64,000 nucleotides of DNA from Udeniomyces pyricola. Its lineage: Eukaryota > Basidiomycota > Tremellomycetes > Cystofilobasidiales > Mrakiaceae. The first letter of the stretch is position 1, and each line of letters starts with the position of its first letter. The notes beneath the pieces were generated by a model. The model was given only the letters and a program-made list of their open reading frames with translations, did not search any database and was not told the DNA's origin. A program made the translations under genes and the position numbers. The stretch is taken from positions 435,389-499,388 of the forward strand of contig BCIK01000004.1 in the NCBI GenBank assembly GCA_039545295.1, in the 5' to 3' direction. Below, one piece after another: positions 48,527 to 60,639 of the stretch.

Positions 48527-49750
48527 TCACACATCCGCTCCCCACTGTGCCCTGTAAGCCCTCATGGCCTCCAATCGATCCTCCATGCCACCCTTCTTCT
48601 CCATCCAAAGGATGATGTCCTTCATGCCGACAATGGGCACGACGGGGACAGAGAATTCCTTTTCAATCTCTTGGACGGTCGATTGACGGGTCGTGGAGTC
48701 GTTGCCGATCTCTTGTCGGTCGAGGAGGATGATAATGCCGGCGAGGGTAGCGGTGGAAGGAAGCAGGGAGATGGCTTCTCGAGCGGCAACCTAGAACGGA
48801 TCAAATGAGGGGTTAATGGGTCCGAAAGTAGACAAGAGAACCAAGGCAGGGGAAGAAAGAGAACGAAAGAATGATGAAAGACACCAAACCGCCAGATGGT
48901 CAGTCAACAATGTCTGCACCAGCAACCATGATTTCCACGATTCTTCAGTCCTATCTGCTCAGCTTTTCCAAAAGGGAAACTCAACAATGGAGCAAATCCA
49001 ATAACAGAACAAACAGAAAAGGAAAGCCAACGCACCCCTCGCGTCAGAACATCATCGATGACGACGACCCTGCCCTTGAGCTCAGCGCCGACCATGGTGC
49101 CGCCCTCTCCATGGTCCTTCTTCTCCTTTCGGTTGTAGCAGAAATCGCGATCGACAGCGTGCTTCTCGGCGAGGGCCATGGCGGTGATGGCGGCGAGGGA
49201 GATGCCCTTGTAGGCGGGACCGAAGAGGACATCAAAGTTGGATCCGATGGGTGACGACAAGAGGGAGGAGGCGTAGGACTGAGCAATGGTGGAGAGGAGC
49301 GAGCCAGAGTAGAGAAGACCGGCGTTGAAGAAGTAAGGCGAGATCCTAGAGAAGCACAAGCAGGAGAGGGAAGGGAGCGCGATCAGTTGTGTGAAGCGAT
49401 TAGAGGGGCCGAAACGCTTAAGAGAGAGACAGAGAAAGAGGAAGAACGAAAGAAAGAGCAAGGAGAATCGAGATAACAGCCAAGTTTTGGGTCGAGAGCG
49501 ATAACGAGGGATATGGGTACGGCCGCTTATGGACTATGTGAAGGATATGAAGGGGACTCTCTCACCTGCCTGACTTGAGGGTAAACTCGCCAAAAATGAG
49601 GGCCTTGGCCTCGAGGGCACTCTCGATAAACTTGACCTTGTACTCGGGCAGGTCGTCCGAAGCAATGGGCGAGAGCACGGCAGAGACCTCGGCTGGGTTG
49701 GCGACGGTCGGGTCGAGAAGGTCTTTGGGGATGTCTCGGATGTCGGGCAT
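48527..49750 (-). CDS. URA5: Orotate phosphoribosyltransferase
   Basis: Converts orotate and PRPP to OMP, the fifth step of de novo pyrimidine synthesis. Three exons on the minus strand: 49750-49566, 49345-49036 and 48790-48527; 252 residues, the usual fungal length. Motifs: [20 protein letters not shown] at about 54-73, [11 protein letters not shown] near 110, and the PRPP-binding loop [11 protein letters not shown] (about 155-165), which is the type I phosphoribosyltransferase signature; the catalytic loop region with [15 protein letters not shown] precedes it. The C-terminus includes LDRQEIG and a [10 protein letters not shown] helix. It is divergently arranged with the oxysterol-binding protein gene, 435 bases apart. 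Confidence 0.96.
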
Positions 49751-50185
49751 GGTGGTAGGGGGATAGGTTATGTGTAGTATATACATGAAGACGAGGGACG
49801 ATGTGATTACCAGCTGTGGTGGCCGAGAGTACGTGTGTATAGATACGTTGCTCTATCAGCTGGAGCGGAGGCGCGGAGGGCTGTTGGATCAACGTTGAGC
49901 TCAGTATTCAATTGGCTTATTAAAAGCGAGCTCACTGAAGCGCGCTCTCTTGAAGCATGCCCAAGCGCGCACAAGCGATCAAGCCTGCAAGCGCCCGGCA
50001 CCCTGCACCCTGCACCCTGCCACTCTTGCCAGCTGCAACTACTCAGGTCAATCAATTAACCTGCTACAAGCCCTCATCATCATCATCATCAAGACACAAC
50101 CCCTCCCCTCCCCCCTTCCCATCAACCTACCATTGCTACACCCACCCGTCCCTCGGTTTCTATCGCCCCAGCTCACTCAAACGCC
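49751..50185. promoter_or_regulatory. Divergent promoter of URA5 and the oxysterol-binding protein gene
   Basis: A 435-base shared region. It contains three tandem copies of an 8-mer CACCCTGC at about 50001-50024, and an ATC repeat (50074-50089). No specific factor site is identified. Confidence 0.45.
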
Positions 50186-53100
50186 ATGGCCAAGTCGAAA
50201 AAGGAACTCTCCCAATCAACCCAGGCTCCCCAAACCGACGACGACGACCGTAAGTTCGACAACACCCACCCACCACACATCCTCGTCATCATCAATCACA
50301 GCTCGCTCACTTCCGGTCCTAATCTCATTCTCCTCCTCTCTCGCCCAACGCTCGTCCATCGCTACCCAGTCTCCCTCCCTCCTACAGTCGATGCCCCTAC
50401 AACGGAAGACGGCAAGGGAAAACTCATTCTATCCCTCATCAAGCAGTGTCTCAACGTCAAGGTCCGTCCACGCCCAGCGCAGCCTCTCTCGCTCATCTTT
50501 CCCGCCCTTGCCCTCCCTCCCTCTCTTAGCTTCGCGATCGAGCCAAGAGCTGTCCTCCGCATTCTCTCTTCCCCNCCCCCCCCCCCTCTTCTGCTCTTGG
50601 TCTGAGCTCTACCTTCCTTCTGAAAGCTGACCCTGCACCCGTCTTGTCTCCATCGCCTCCTCGGTATCTCATGGTGTACAGGATATCGCCAACCTGTACG
50701 TCACTCCGTCGACAACGACTCATTCGCTGTCAGACTGTGTCCCCTGACAACCTCGGGTCCCGTCCTCTTTGCTCCTACCTCCCTTCACGTGCTTGCTCAT
50801 TCGCTCTTGCGTCTCGACAGTCGGTTGAGCTTGCCTGCGTCCCTTATGGAACCTGTACCTAACCTGGAATACTGGACGGTAGGAGACCGTGCAGATGTGA
50901 GTCGTTATCCGTCCATCTTAGCTTAGCCCCCCCCCCCTTCTCTCTGTGCTCTAGCGCGACTCGTTCTCGACCGTTTCTTCCGACTGCGTTCGTCCTACTC
51001 ACCAACGTTCTTGGCCGTGTTGCTCTCGTGCGTTTTGATGAGCTCTAGATGCTAGCCTCGTAAGTAAACGTCCCTTCTGCTATTCTCGTCGAACGATGCT
51101 CGCAGACGCTCGCTTCATCACGACCTGTCCAACACGGTTGGCCGCGCCATTATCCCCCGCCTCCCCTCACTTCCCTCAAAACTCGGGCCAGTACTTCCGG
51201 ACCGCTTGACTCGGGTTGGGTCAGGCTCACCCACTTCCCGTCCACAGGTTGACTGACCCCCCACAACTTGGCTGCCCTCAAAATTGTGTACTATAGGATT
51301 GGTGACTCGGAGGATCCTCTGGAACGAATGTTGGCTGTGTTGCGGTTCGCATTCACCATTCAGCTCAAGTTCGTTGTACGTGTGGTTGTTTTTATCTCTT
51401 CTTGTCGATGTGTCATCTCACCCATTTCCTCCCAGAACAGTCCACACTGTTCGGAAGATACGGTCAAGGCCTTCTAACACCTCGTTCCGCATTCCTACTG
51501 TAGCGAGGAAATGTCTGTAAGCCTTACAACAGTGTCTTGGGCGAGCACTTTCGATGTCATTGGGAAGTTCCTCCATCGACGGTCGACTCCGACACTGCCG
51601 AGCCGGTCATCAACGCGTTTCTTCACCGGCATCAGTCCAACGGCTCGTCTGTCACGCCCAGTGGAGCTGCGACGCCTGTCAAGGCATCTTCGGCCCCATT
51701 GGACGATGCCTCGTGAGTGAAATGCCGTTGCGGCGAGCTCGGACCGTTGGGTATCTCGACGGCGTGGCCTGACGATTCATTTGATGTCTCCCATGCGTCA
51801 GCTCAACCAAGTCGGCCAAATCTTCCAAATCGTCCATCTTCAACCGGTCACTCTCCCAGTACAGCAATTCCGCCGACCTTTCAGCGACGATGCAGAGCCT
51901 TTCCGTCTCTGAACCCCCGAAACCAGTCAAAATCGCGTTCCTGTGCGAGCAGGTTTCGCACCATCCTCCCATCTCCAGTGCCTACTACTCGTGTCCTGAG
52001 AAAGGCATCGAGGCGTATGCTGTTGATCAGATCAGTGCAAAAGTGTCGGGGATGAGTGAGTTTGGCTCCTCCCGCCTCGGCTTTGTTTCTTGCGTTTGCT
52101 GTTCCTGTGAGGATCCTATGCCTGAACTGACCTGTTAACCGATCCTTTGCCATCTCTCGCTCGACCCAGCTGTTCGAATCGGTCCGGGTAGCCTCAACAA
52201 GGGTGTGTTCGTCAAGCTGAACCGAGATGGACCCGGCAAGGGCGAAGAGTGCGTTCCGACTTTGTGCTCGAACAGAGTGTGTGTCACGTAATCAACGTTC
52301 TGACGGCTTGTCTCTGCACGGTTCTAGATACCAAGTCTCCAATCCTCAAGCCAATGTAAATGGTCTCCTCAAGGGAACGTGAGTCGTGATATTCTTGCCT
52401 TGCAGCTTTGCTCCCGATCCTTTTCTGCCTTGCGTTGCTAATTCACCTTTCGTCTCCTCTGTCCCGCAAACAACAGATTTTACGGCACCATTTCCGACTC
52501 TGTATACATCACATGCCGCGGAGGAGACGCTACCGAACGTTATCGAGCCATCATAGAGTACAAGGACGAGGTAAGCAATCCCCTCAACCCTCCATCGGCT
52601 ATGACAAATACGTCGAGTCTTACACTGCTTTTTTAACCTCCCTTGCAGAGCTGGATCTCCAAGCCTCGATTCCTACTGGACGGTGTAGTGTACAAGTATC
52701 AGACCTCGGATGCTGCCACAGCCGAGGCATGGACCCGAAGCAAGGACGTTCCCGCCAGCCAGGTGGTCGGCACGATAGAAGGTGCGTCTGTTTGGCGGTT
52801 TGGTCGTCGAAGGTTTGGGCCCACACTAATTTGCGTCAATCTTTCCTCTGTCTGCTCTTCTTTTTCTCCTGTCATTGCTCAGGATGTTGGCGTCAGAAGA
52901 TCATGTGGAAGCGCAAGGGAGAAAAAGTGAGCGAGCGGCTTCTCTTTTGGGCGACATCTTCATAAACCTCTGCGATATGCCTATACTAATGTCTTTCCTG
53001 TTCACCGAACCCTTTCTTTGCTTTAGGAATCCCGCGTATTGGTCGACATTGACGTTCTGGCCATCATCCCCAAGATTGTTCGCCCGCTGTCGTCGCAAGA

Positions 53101-53480
53101 CACCTTTGAGTCGCGCAAACTTTGGGATCCAGTGACCGAAAAGATGCTGGACAAGTCGTGGGGAGAAGCGACGAGTGCCAAGCAGGCCATCGAGCAGGCC
53201 CAGCGGGATCGGACAAAGGAGCGTAAGGAGAAGGGCGTCGAATTCAAGCCGCTCTACTTTGAACCGGATGTGAGCGAACCTTTCACCAGTCGGGTTTGAG
53301 GGTCCACATGGCGCTTCCAGAGGAAGCCGAGAAGGGGGTGGATGCTGATACTGTGTCCATCTCTGTATCTCCTCTCTTTCTTCTTCCCTTTTTTTTTTTC
53401 AGATCACGGACGGTCGACCTCGGTTGACGGAAGATGGTCGCAAGGCCATCGAGGCCGAACTAGCAGGAGAAGGCTACTGA
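50186..53480 (+). CDS. Oxysterol-binding protein, short Osh4/Kes1-type
   Basis: Lipid-transfer protein exchanging sterol and PI4P between membranes. Fifteen exons: 50186-50249, 50388-50461, 50682-50695, 50821-50896, 51049-51059, 51297-51375, 51504-51712, 51802-52055, 52170-52248, 52328-52378, 52477-52570, 52649-52781, 52883-52926, 53027-53269 and 53403-53480; 500 residues, all phases agreeing. Exons 3 and 5 are 14 and 11 nt. The ORD domain shows LRLSLPASLMEPVPNLEYW, PLERMLAVLRF, KPYNSVLGEHFRCHW and the diagnostic EQVSHHPPISS, then KPRFLLDGVVYKYQ-like core. There is no PH or ankyrin domain, so it belongs with short ORPs. A Ser/Thr/Ala insertion of about 60 residues separates RCHWEVPPST from the EQVSHHPP region, where Osh4 is short. 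Confidence 0.95.
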
Positions 53481-54668
53481 TAGCACATTTGCCCCCCCCC
53501 CCCCCTTCTCTTCTCGCGTTACGCCTCGGCCATCGCTCTCGAATACATACTGGCCGAGTCTTCCATCCTTCTTCAACATCAGTCCCCTTTGCCTTTTGCA
53601 CACTCCCGGATTAAGAGATTTCCACATACCCCATATCATCTTGTGTCTGCTCCACCTTTACCTTGTGTTTCTTCTCTCCCCTCTGTCTTTTTTTTTCTTC
53701 CTTTCTTTCTTCTGCCACCTTTATCCATCTTGATTGGCCATCCTCCTCTCTCTCTCTCTCTCTATCTTTCTCACCTGTTTCAATCCCATTCTGGGCGCCT
53801 TGCTCGCTTCTCTTTTCCCCATCGATCCCCTCGGCGTTGTCGTTCAAAGCGGAGCTTCCCCCCCCCCTTTGTTCTCTTCTTCACATCCTTCGGGTTCTTT
53901 CCTTCTTCCCTCTGTTTTTGCCTCTTTCTCTCTCGTTGTGTGTGTGTGTGTGTTAATTTGCTGTGTCTGAGGCCCCTCCTGATTTGATACCTTTGCATCG
54001 ACATGATCTTTCTTGTAGAACGTCCCGGCCGTGGCCTGATCAGTCATCTTACGTCGAATCAGTCGCTCTCCTTTCTTTGTTCTCTTGTGGTTTTTTTTTC
54101 AAGATATATATATATGATGTATGGTTGCCGCTGTAAGTATACGACGTATGTGCATCCATATATCATGTGTATATATATATGGTACACGAATATCGAGCCC
54201 AACGTATAACGGTGCGCGCGCTCGCGGGTGAATGATTCGTTGAGGGCAGGGTTGAATGGGCGTTGTAGTGATGAAAGAACGACAGCAACTGCAGTCACTA
54301 GATATGAAGTACTAGGCACGACAGTCCTAGAAGAGAAACGAAAACAACAAAGAAAAAAAAAAGAAAAAAAAAGCTAGTAGATGTAACGAAGATATATTAT
54401 ATGGGGGAACGTAAATCGGCGTGTTGAGGGTGCGCATATATAGAGAGCATCTCACAGGCCGGGACGGTGGTCATGAAGATATAGTACGTATGTACGTACG
54501 TACGTAAGGTAGAGGCTACATTGGCGTGTATGGAAACGAAGGCAAATCGCGAGGTTGTAGATGTCGGGCAGCTTGACAGAGAAAAAAAAAAGAAAGCGTA
54601 TATATTTGAAGAATACAGTATGATGATGACAGTTTGTAGAAAATCTATCGGTCATTCGTTTGACTGTC

Positions 54669-54741
<73 letters not shown>

Positions 54742-54781
54742 NNAGAGAGAGNNAGAGAGCAATGTCGTTTGGTTTTGGTTT
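53481..54781. other. Intergenic region between convergent genes
   Basis: 3' flank of the oxysterol-binding protein gene with a C-run (about 53491-53502), a long CT-rich tract (53590-53960), TA-rich stretches (54100-54180) and ACGT repeats (54485-54505). No gene supported. Confidence 0.55.
54673..54759. repeat. (GA)n microsatellite
   Basis: More than 40 GA units with four N bases at 54742-54743 and 54752-54753; the true length is probably not resolved by the assembly. It lies just beyond the 3' end of the aquaporin coding sequence. Confidence 0.95.
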
Positions 54782-55094
54782 TTAAATCGATCGACCAACA
54801 TGGTCGATGGAATCCACGCCGTGCATGCCTTCCATCAACCCCGGGTCGACGACTCCAGTACCCGAACCATCATGGTTCAAAGAGACGTTGTCGTTGCGAC
54901 CGAGCATATGTCCGAGGAGGAGGTCGAGCTTCTGCTCGAGCTGCTCGAGCCGAACCGAATTTTCGATGTGGAGTTCACTGTTGAGACCTCCTCCTCCAGA
55001 GGGAAGATCAAAGACAGTTGGACCAGCGGGTGCAGCGACGGGTGCAGTGAGGAAATCACCGATACCAGGACCCTGATGCGTGAGAGAGAGAGAG

Positions 55095-55134
<40 letters not shown>

Positions 55135-57924
55135 GCATTGGGTGATTGAACGTATCAGCTACGGTGAACGTCACACTATAGATACCAAGCAGGGATGATT
55201 GAGCTGACCTGGGTATCGACGAGGTTCGAATCATCGACGGGAGTCGCTGCAGGAGCTTGCGATAGAGCTGTCGCTCGCCTCGAGCCTACAATCGGTCTCG
55301 ATCCGTACTGGCCGCTAGCAATCTTCTCGTTGACGGTAGCAAGCATGGCTGTCGTTTATCGTGTTGTGATGTTAGAGAAGACCGGGTCGAACGTATACGA
55401 TAAAGAGAAGGGTGGTCCGTCAGTCAATCGGACAGCCATCTATGGGGTGCTTCAGCGACAAAAGAGAAAGGAAAAACCACCACCCAGAGTGGACAACGAA
55501 CGAGCGGTAGCAGCAGCAGCAGCGACGGCGGCGGCATTGTCCGCATCCTGGTCAGGCACAGCGTTCTGGTACGACATCAACTTGATGAACCGGTAGAAAC
55601 CAGCAGCGAGAGTCGAGCCGAGGAAAGGTCCGACCCAGTAGATCCCTATCGACCCAAAAGTGCAAACCACGTCAAGCGCAGAGGAGTAGGAAAACCCGCA
55701 AAGATCAGTCCTGTACTCGTTGATGCTTTGGTTGAGCCTGGAGCGGAGAGCATGGGTTCGGACTGACAGTGGTACGATGCGAACTGCTTGAGAACGACAT
55801 CGGGACCGAACGACCTAGCGGGGTTGAGCGAACCACCCTGAGACGGTCAAAGGAAAAGTTCATAGACAGCAGAAACCACGTCAAGGCCGATGAACAGATG
55901 TCGTTAGTTACATGTTCGCAACGCGCTTAAATTCACGAACAGTTGCACAAAAAGAAATCATCTGGCCGCGGTGAAGGCGACTATTAAAAAGCTTGTTGGT
56001 TGACTGACCGTGTAGTAGACCCCGACGAGCTCGGCGATAAAGAGCGCAAGTCCGATTCCAACGGGAGCGAGGAAAGTGGCTTTGTGCTGCACAAAGAAAA
56101 GAAGGAGAAGAAAGGATACAACAAAAAAAAAAGGGGGAAAGAACAAACAGAATGAGTGATTGTCTTCTGCGAGGGTAAGGTAAGCATTGCGAAATGGACG
56201 TCTCAACGGACCTTTTCAGCCGCAAGCATGAAGATGGTGAGGACAAGCATGCTGGTGAGGAACATCTACCGATCAAGCGCGCGAGAGAGAGAGAGACAGA
56301 GGAGAGAGAAAAGTACACAAGTTAGACACTGAAAATTACCCGGACGAGACGCAGCAGACTGTCACGACACGTGAAACCGGCTCTCGAGAGTCTTTCCTGA
56401 TGGTTCGCGATTTCAATCGAATGTAAATGACCCAAGGCAAAGCGGGACTCACTTCCAAAAAGAGGCCCTGGGCGACCGACGTTCCCCCGCTGAGGGTCGT
56501 GCGAACGTTGAGCGAGCCAGGCAGGACGGCATCGATGATGGCGGCACCGGTGATGCCGCCGAGGATCTGGGCGACCGTCAAGATGATGGCTCGGACGGGA
56601 GTGATGGCCTAGTTGAAATGGAACAACCAAGAAAAGGAAACGCGAGCGTATGCAGAAAAAGAGGAAAGGGGGGAAAGAGGGAGTGGACAGGAGACATGAC
56701 CACAGCGAGCAACCGTCAGGATGGGATGATATCGAAGGTGATTTTGGATATGGTCTACTGTGTATGTGGGATATCACTTACGCCGACGATCGCGAGTCCC
56801 CATGAGACGGCCGGGTTGAAAAGACCTCCCGAAATACGGAAAAAGACCCAAGCGCTACGAGAAGAAGAAGTGCCGTCAAGGTTAGCAGTCAAGAGTCGAT
56901 GAGGACAGAAACAACCACCGTCAAGAGCGATGCACCCAGTCGAGGGATGAAGGGTAGACGTGGCTTTTGTTTCTTACTTGACGGCCAGGGAGAAACCAAA
57001 GCAAAGCGAGATGTAGAGCAGTTGAGAGGTGTTGACGTCGTTGGTGATTGATACACTGGGGATGTTGGCGACGTTAGTGCCTCCAAACGCAAAGAAGCTA
57101 TATTTGCGCAGAGAAAAGAGAGAGAGAGAAAAGGTAAGGAAGGAGACATGAGGGAAAGAAAACATTAGTTGACCAAGTTGTGTTTCCCTGGCACGTTTGT
57201 ATGACTGTTTGGATTGTCGTTTTCATCCGAAAGATAAGAGATTGATGCGCACAGGAATAAAGTCGTTCCGACGTATTCTCCGACGGCGGCGACCTAGGGA
57301 TTGGGCCAGGATCATGATGGGTCGTTGATTTGGCAAGAGTGAGGCAAGAAAGAAAGTAAACATGTGTCAGAAGAAGGTATAGAATATGAGGTCAGAGAGC
57401 GAAGATAGAGAGAGAAAGGCTCTGGAGCGATAGTCGCTGCCAGGTGGTTCGATGACGTTTGTACATCGGAACCCGTCCGAAAGGAAGTGGAGGGCAGAAC
57501 GGATAGGCACACACAAAGTGGTTTTTGAGCGCGGTCGACTTGGTCGCTCGTACGGGCATACGAAGATGCCAGTTGATTTTAGATCGCTAAAGACGACAAA
57601 GAGAGAGAGATGATACGAGGTAGACACAAGGGCAGGCCGGGACGAGTGGTGCGGTGCGAAACGGATCGATCGGACGAGATAAATCAAAAACCAAGGCATG
57701 CAAGAGTGAAGGTACAAGGGCATTAGCATGGTGTGTCGTGGACTCTTGCGCTCCTCCACGTTACAGTCTTGTTTGGCTGAGCAAGAGATCTCAAGTCGCT
57801 CAAGCGCCCTGGCTGATTTTTTTGGAGGCAGGAGGAAAATAGTCAAGGACATGATGATACGGACGTGACGGTGAGGACCCGGAACTGGCTGAGGAAGACC
57901 GCTGTCAGTGAGAGACGCTGACAT
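54782..57924 (-). CDS. Aquaporin (MIP family) with long C-terminal extension
   Basis: Membrane channel for water and possibly small solutes. Eleven exons on the minus strand: 57924-57865, 57293-57253, 57097-56978, 56854-56782, 56608-56453, 56265-56212, 56086-56009, 55837-55768, 55645-55481, 55348-55209 and 55072-54782; 415 residues. The six-helix core has EYVGTTLFLFFAFGGT, the first NPA loop GGLFNPAVSWG and the second GGSLNPARSFGPD, with the ar/R arginine present. The NPARSFGP form and short loop C favour an orthodox water channel over a fungal aquaglyceroporin. Beyond the last helix (WVGPFLGSTLAAGFYRF) lies a cytosolic tail of about 170 residues, with an Ala-rich stretch and a predicted coiled coil VRLEQLEQKLDLLLGHML. 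The penultimate donor could be 3 bases off. The last intron carries a 36-base T-run (sense strand) and CT repeats just before the acceptor. Confidence 0.93.
55098..55133. repeat. 36-base A homopolymer in an aquaporin intron
   Basis: Poly-A on the plus strand, read as poly-T in the transcript, followed by CT repeats and the acceptor at 55073. It may act as the pyrimidine tract of that intron. Confidence 0.9.
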
Positions 57925-59151
57925 GATGTGTGCTGACTGTCGAGGAATGCGAGTGAAAAAGGGGAGATTGGCGAGAAAGACTACAAGGGCTTTGGAAAGA
58001 ACAGAACGCGCGATGGAGAATGTGAGGAGATCGGGGGTGGTAGGGATCACTGCAAGCGTACCAAACTAAGAATGACGAGGAAGTGGCCCATCGAATATCG
58101 CAGGGACGAGAGTGACGATCTACACGTTCCGGTCGGTCGGCCCAGGCTTGAAAGTGGATGACGCAGAGGGTATGCTTCCCATTTCCCATTTCCCATCGAC
58201 CGCCATGCCACGTGCATGCATGAAGGTATCAAATCGACAAGATCGGTCATCTCGGTCGAGTCTCAAGGGATTTATACCATAGTCTTTTTGTTTCCTCCTC
58301 ACCCTCTCTTGAATGCATCATGTAGTATCTCAGTGACATATCGGTCTAATAGACATAAAATCTGGCGAACCAAGGCTTCCTCAGCCGTATCGACGCGTCG
58401 GCTAGCGCGGAAGGCGGCGCAAAACACAGACAGGAAACGTTTACTTCCTCTCGGATCTCGATATCTCGATCTTTTCTCTTTGCGCACAGCCATACGCCGG
58501 GGTTTGGATCTCGGGACGCAGTCAGCACTGCAGTGCAGCCGTGCCGCTTCCGAGCCTCTGATTGTCCGAGATCTGAACTATATAGTGCGCTTCCGCGCTC
58601 CACCTCCACCAGCTCCACTGGCCTTTCAGGGGTTGGGGGTTGTGACGTATTGACGACAACCGGCAGGTCACAGGTGGTGCACATTTGACGTTGCGTGATG
58701 TACCTGAAGCAGCTTGGACTCGGATTTCCAGATCGTCATCTTCTTCAGCAGAGGCGATGAGGCCGATCAGGTGGAGAGACGCTTTCATTCACGGCATGCA
58801 GCGGCTGTCCAGCTTGGTCGTGTTAGCTAGACGGCCACTGGCCTGGATTTCGACCGAATATTGGGTCGAGCTTGGGTGGAGTGGAGTGGAGTGGAGTGGG
58901 TGGGGGGGGGGGGGGAAGTTCTTCTACAATTTTCCTCATCGTTGTCCTTGATCAGGCAAGACTAGCAACAGACGGAGGCGCGCGGAGCAGGGCGAGCAGC
59001 GACAGACTTAGGAGCAAATCGCATATCCTGAATGGAAGTCGTGTACGGGCAGACGTGTAATTGGTGCCCTGGCATGGTTCAAGCTCACACTCTGGCTCAG
59101 ATGATGCCCAGGTGAAACTGTCCATCAGAACCGGTACTATTCAATACACGT
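57925..59151. other. Intergenic region upstream of the aquaporin gene
   Basis: Promoter of the aquaporin and 3' flank of the V-ATPase assembly gene. A GTGGA repeat with adjacent G-run lies at about 58874-58916. No gene supported. Confidence 0.5.
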
Positions 59152-60639
59152 TCAAGACAAGCTACTGCTCCCCAGCCCAACGATTCGCCGTCGAAGCTTC
59201 CCCTCGTGTTCACGCTCGTCTCCTTCCTCCTCTTTAACAAATATCTGCTGTTCTTTAGCCACACGATCAATCCCAACCTTCGCTTCGACCGTTCGCTGGT
59301 CCATCTTCGTTATACCCTCCGCACTGGCCGGCTCGGGTCCCGTCCGCTCGATAGCTATGATCCGCTTGCCATCAGGCACGGTCAGCCCACCCTTCTCCCA
59401 CTTGGCCTTGACGTCGGCGTCGAGCTCTCGTTTACGAGCCATTCGCTTGAAGTAGATGACGTAGAGCGTCGATTCCACGAGGATGAGGGCAAAGAAGGCA
59501 AGTAGCGACAGGAGGATTGTCTGTACACATCCAGCGCAGAAGTGAGACCATCAAGCCAGGGTGCGCGATCGATCAGTGTCTTTACCTCTTGAAGACTCAG
59601 TACTCTTGTTCGTCGAGATACGTACCGTTTCAAGACTCCAGCCCGTACTCCTGCGTCCCACCCACCAAACGCCGCCCGCTACACCCCCAGCACTGAACAA
59701 AACGTTGGCGATCGCACCGAGTTCCTTCCCAAGACCTGTGATGCCGCCTCCAGCAGATTTCTGTGCAGCTGTGAGCTTGGCGTCAGCGTTTTGGTTTGAG
59801 TGATGAGTTGGTGGCAGGAAAGGAGAAGGTGGTTGGAGGGGATTGGAGGATGCTGGAGGGGCACGGACAGAGGGAGGAAGAAGAGGGTGGGTCAGAGGGA
59901 GGAGTGAGTTGGGGTGATAAGGGGATGGATCTGCAAGAACAAATCCGACAGGAAGCGATGGTAGATGGGCATGCACAAAACGAAGAGAGACGGGGCAAGA
60001 AACCAAGTCAACATGGACGGGTCATGTTTAGCTTTCACGATGCCTTCCTATGCTAATCCACGTTGGTACCAATAGAAACGAACCTATCGAATGGGCTGAG
60101 AGCAAATCTCTGCCTTCTGGGGAGGTACAAAAGAGCCCAATCTTGCGAAGAAGTGGGTAAGGGATCGACCCTGCAGGTGGAGGTGATGATGGTATCGATG
60201 CGGGTGTGAGTGTGGATACCGGTGACGATGTATGTGCTATAAAGGACGGTCCTTTCTCCCTCTTTCTATCGTCTGCGCCGCAATGTTCATGCACATCGGG
60301 ATTCTCCTCGTCAATGTCACCAAACGAAGGGCCTTCGTTCGTGTCGTGGATGACAGACCCCGCTGCGCTTGAGGTCCGAGTGCCTGCGTTGATGTCGGTC
60401 TCGCTCGAGCTGACACTTGAGTTAGATGAAGGCGCCGATGAGGATACAGGGGACAGCTCTTGGGTCAAGTCACTTTGGGTGGTAGGGTTGAGAGATGCGG
60501 TGAGCTGTTGATGGAGTGGAAGTGGTAGTAAGTGAGATGAGAGGTCCGGAAGGGGACTAGTCAGGAGGAGGAGGAGCTCTCTAAGGTCTGTGGTCAATGC
60601 GAGGTAAGTGGGGGAGTTTGTAGGGAAAGGGTCCGACAT
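59152..60639 (-). CDS. Vma12/TMEM199-like V-ATPase assembly factor
   Basis: Three exons on the minus strand: 60639-60084, 59930-59626 and 59520-59152; 409 residues. The layout is a long cytosolic N-terminus, two closely spaced membrane segments (about 253-270, ANVLFSAGGVAGGVWWVG, and 287-309, TILLSLLAFFALILVESTLYVIYF) and a charged C-terminal tail of about 95 residues (KRMARKRELDADVKAKWE). This matches the Vma12/Vph2 family, ER proteins that assist assembly of the V0 sector of the vacuolar ATPase. The N-terminus has LRELLLLLTSPLPDLS and GRDLLSAHSI, and is interrupted by a Ser-rich and then a Pro-rich low-complexity region; the latter may be partly intron. Assignment is from topology and motif likeness, without a decisive signature. 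Confidence 0.75.
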
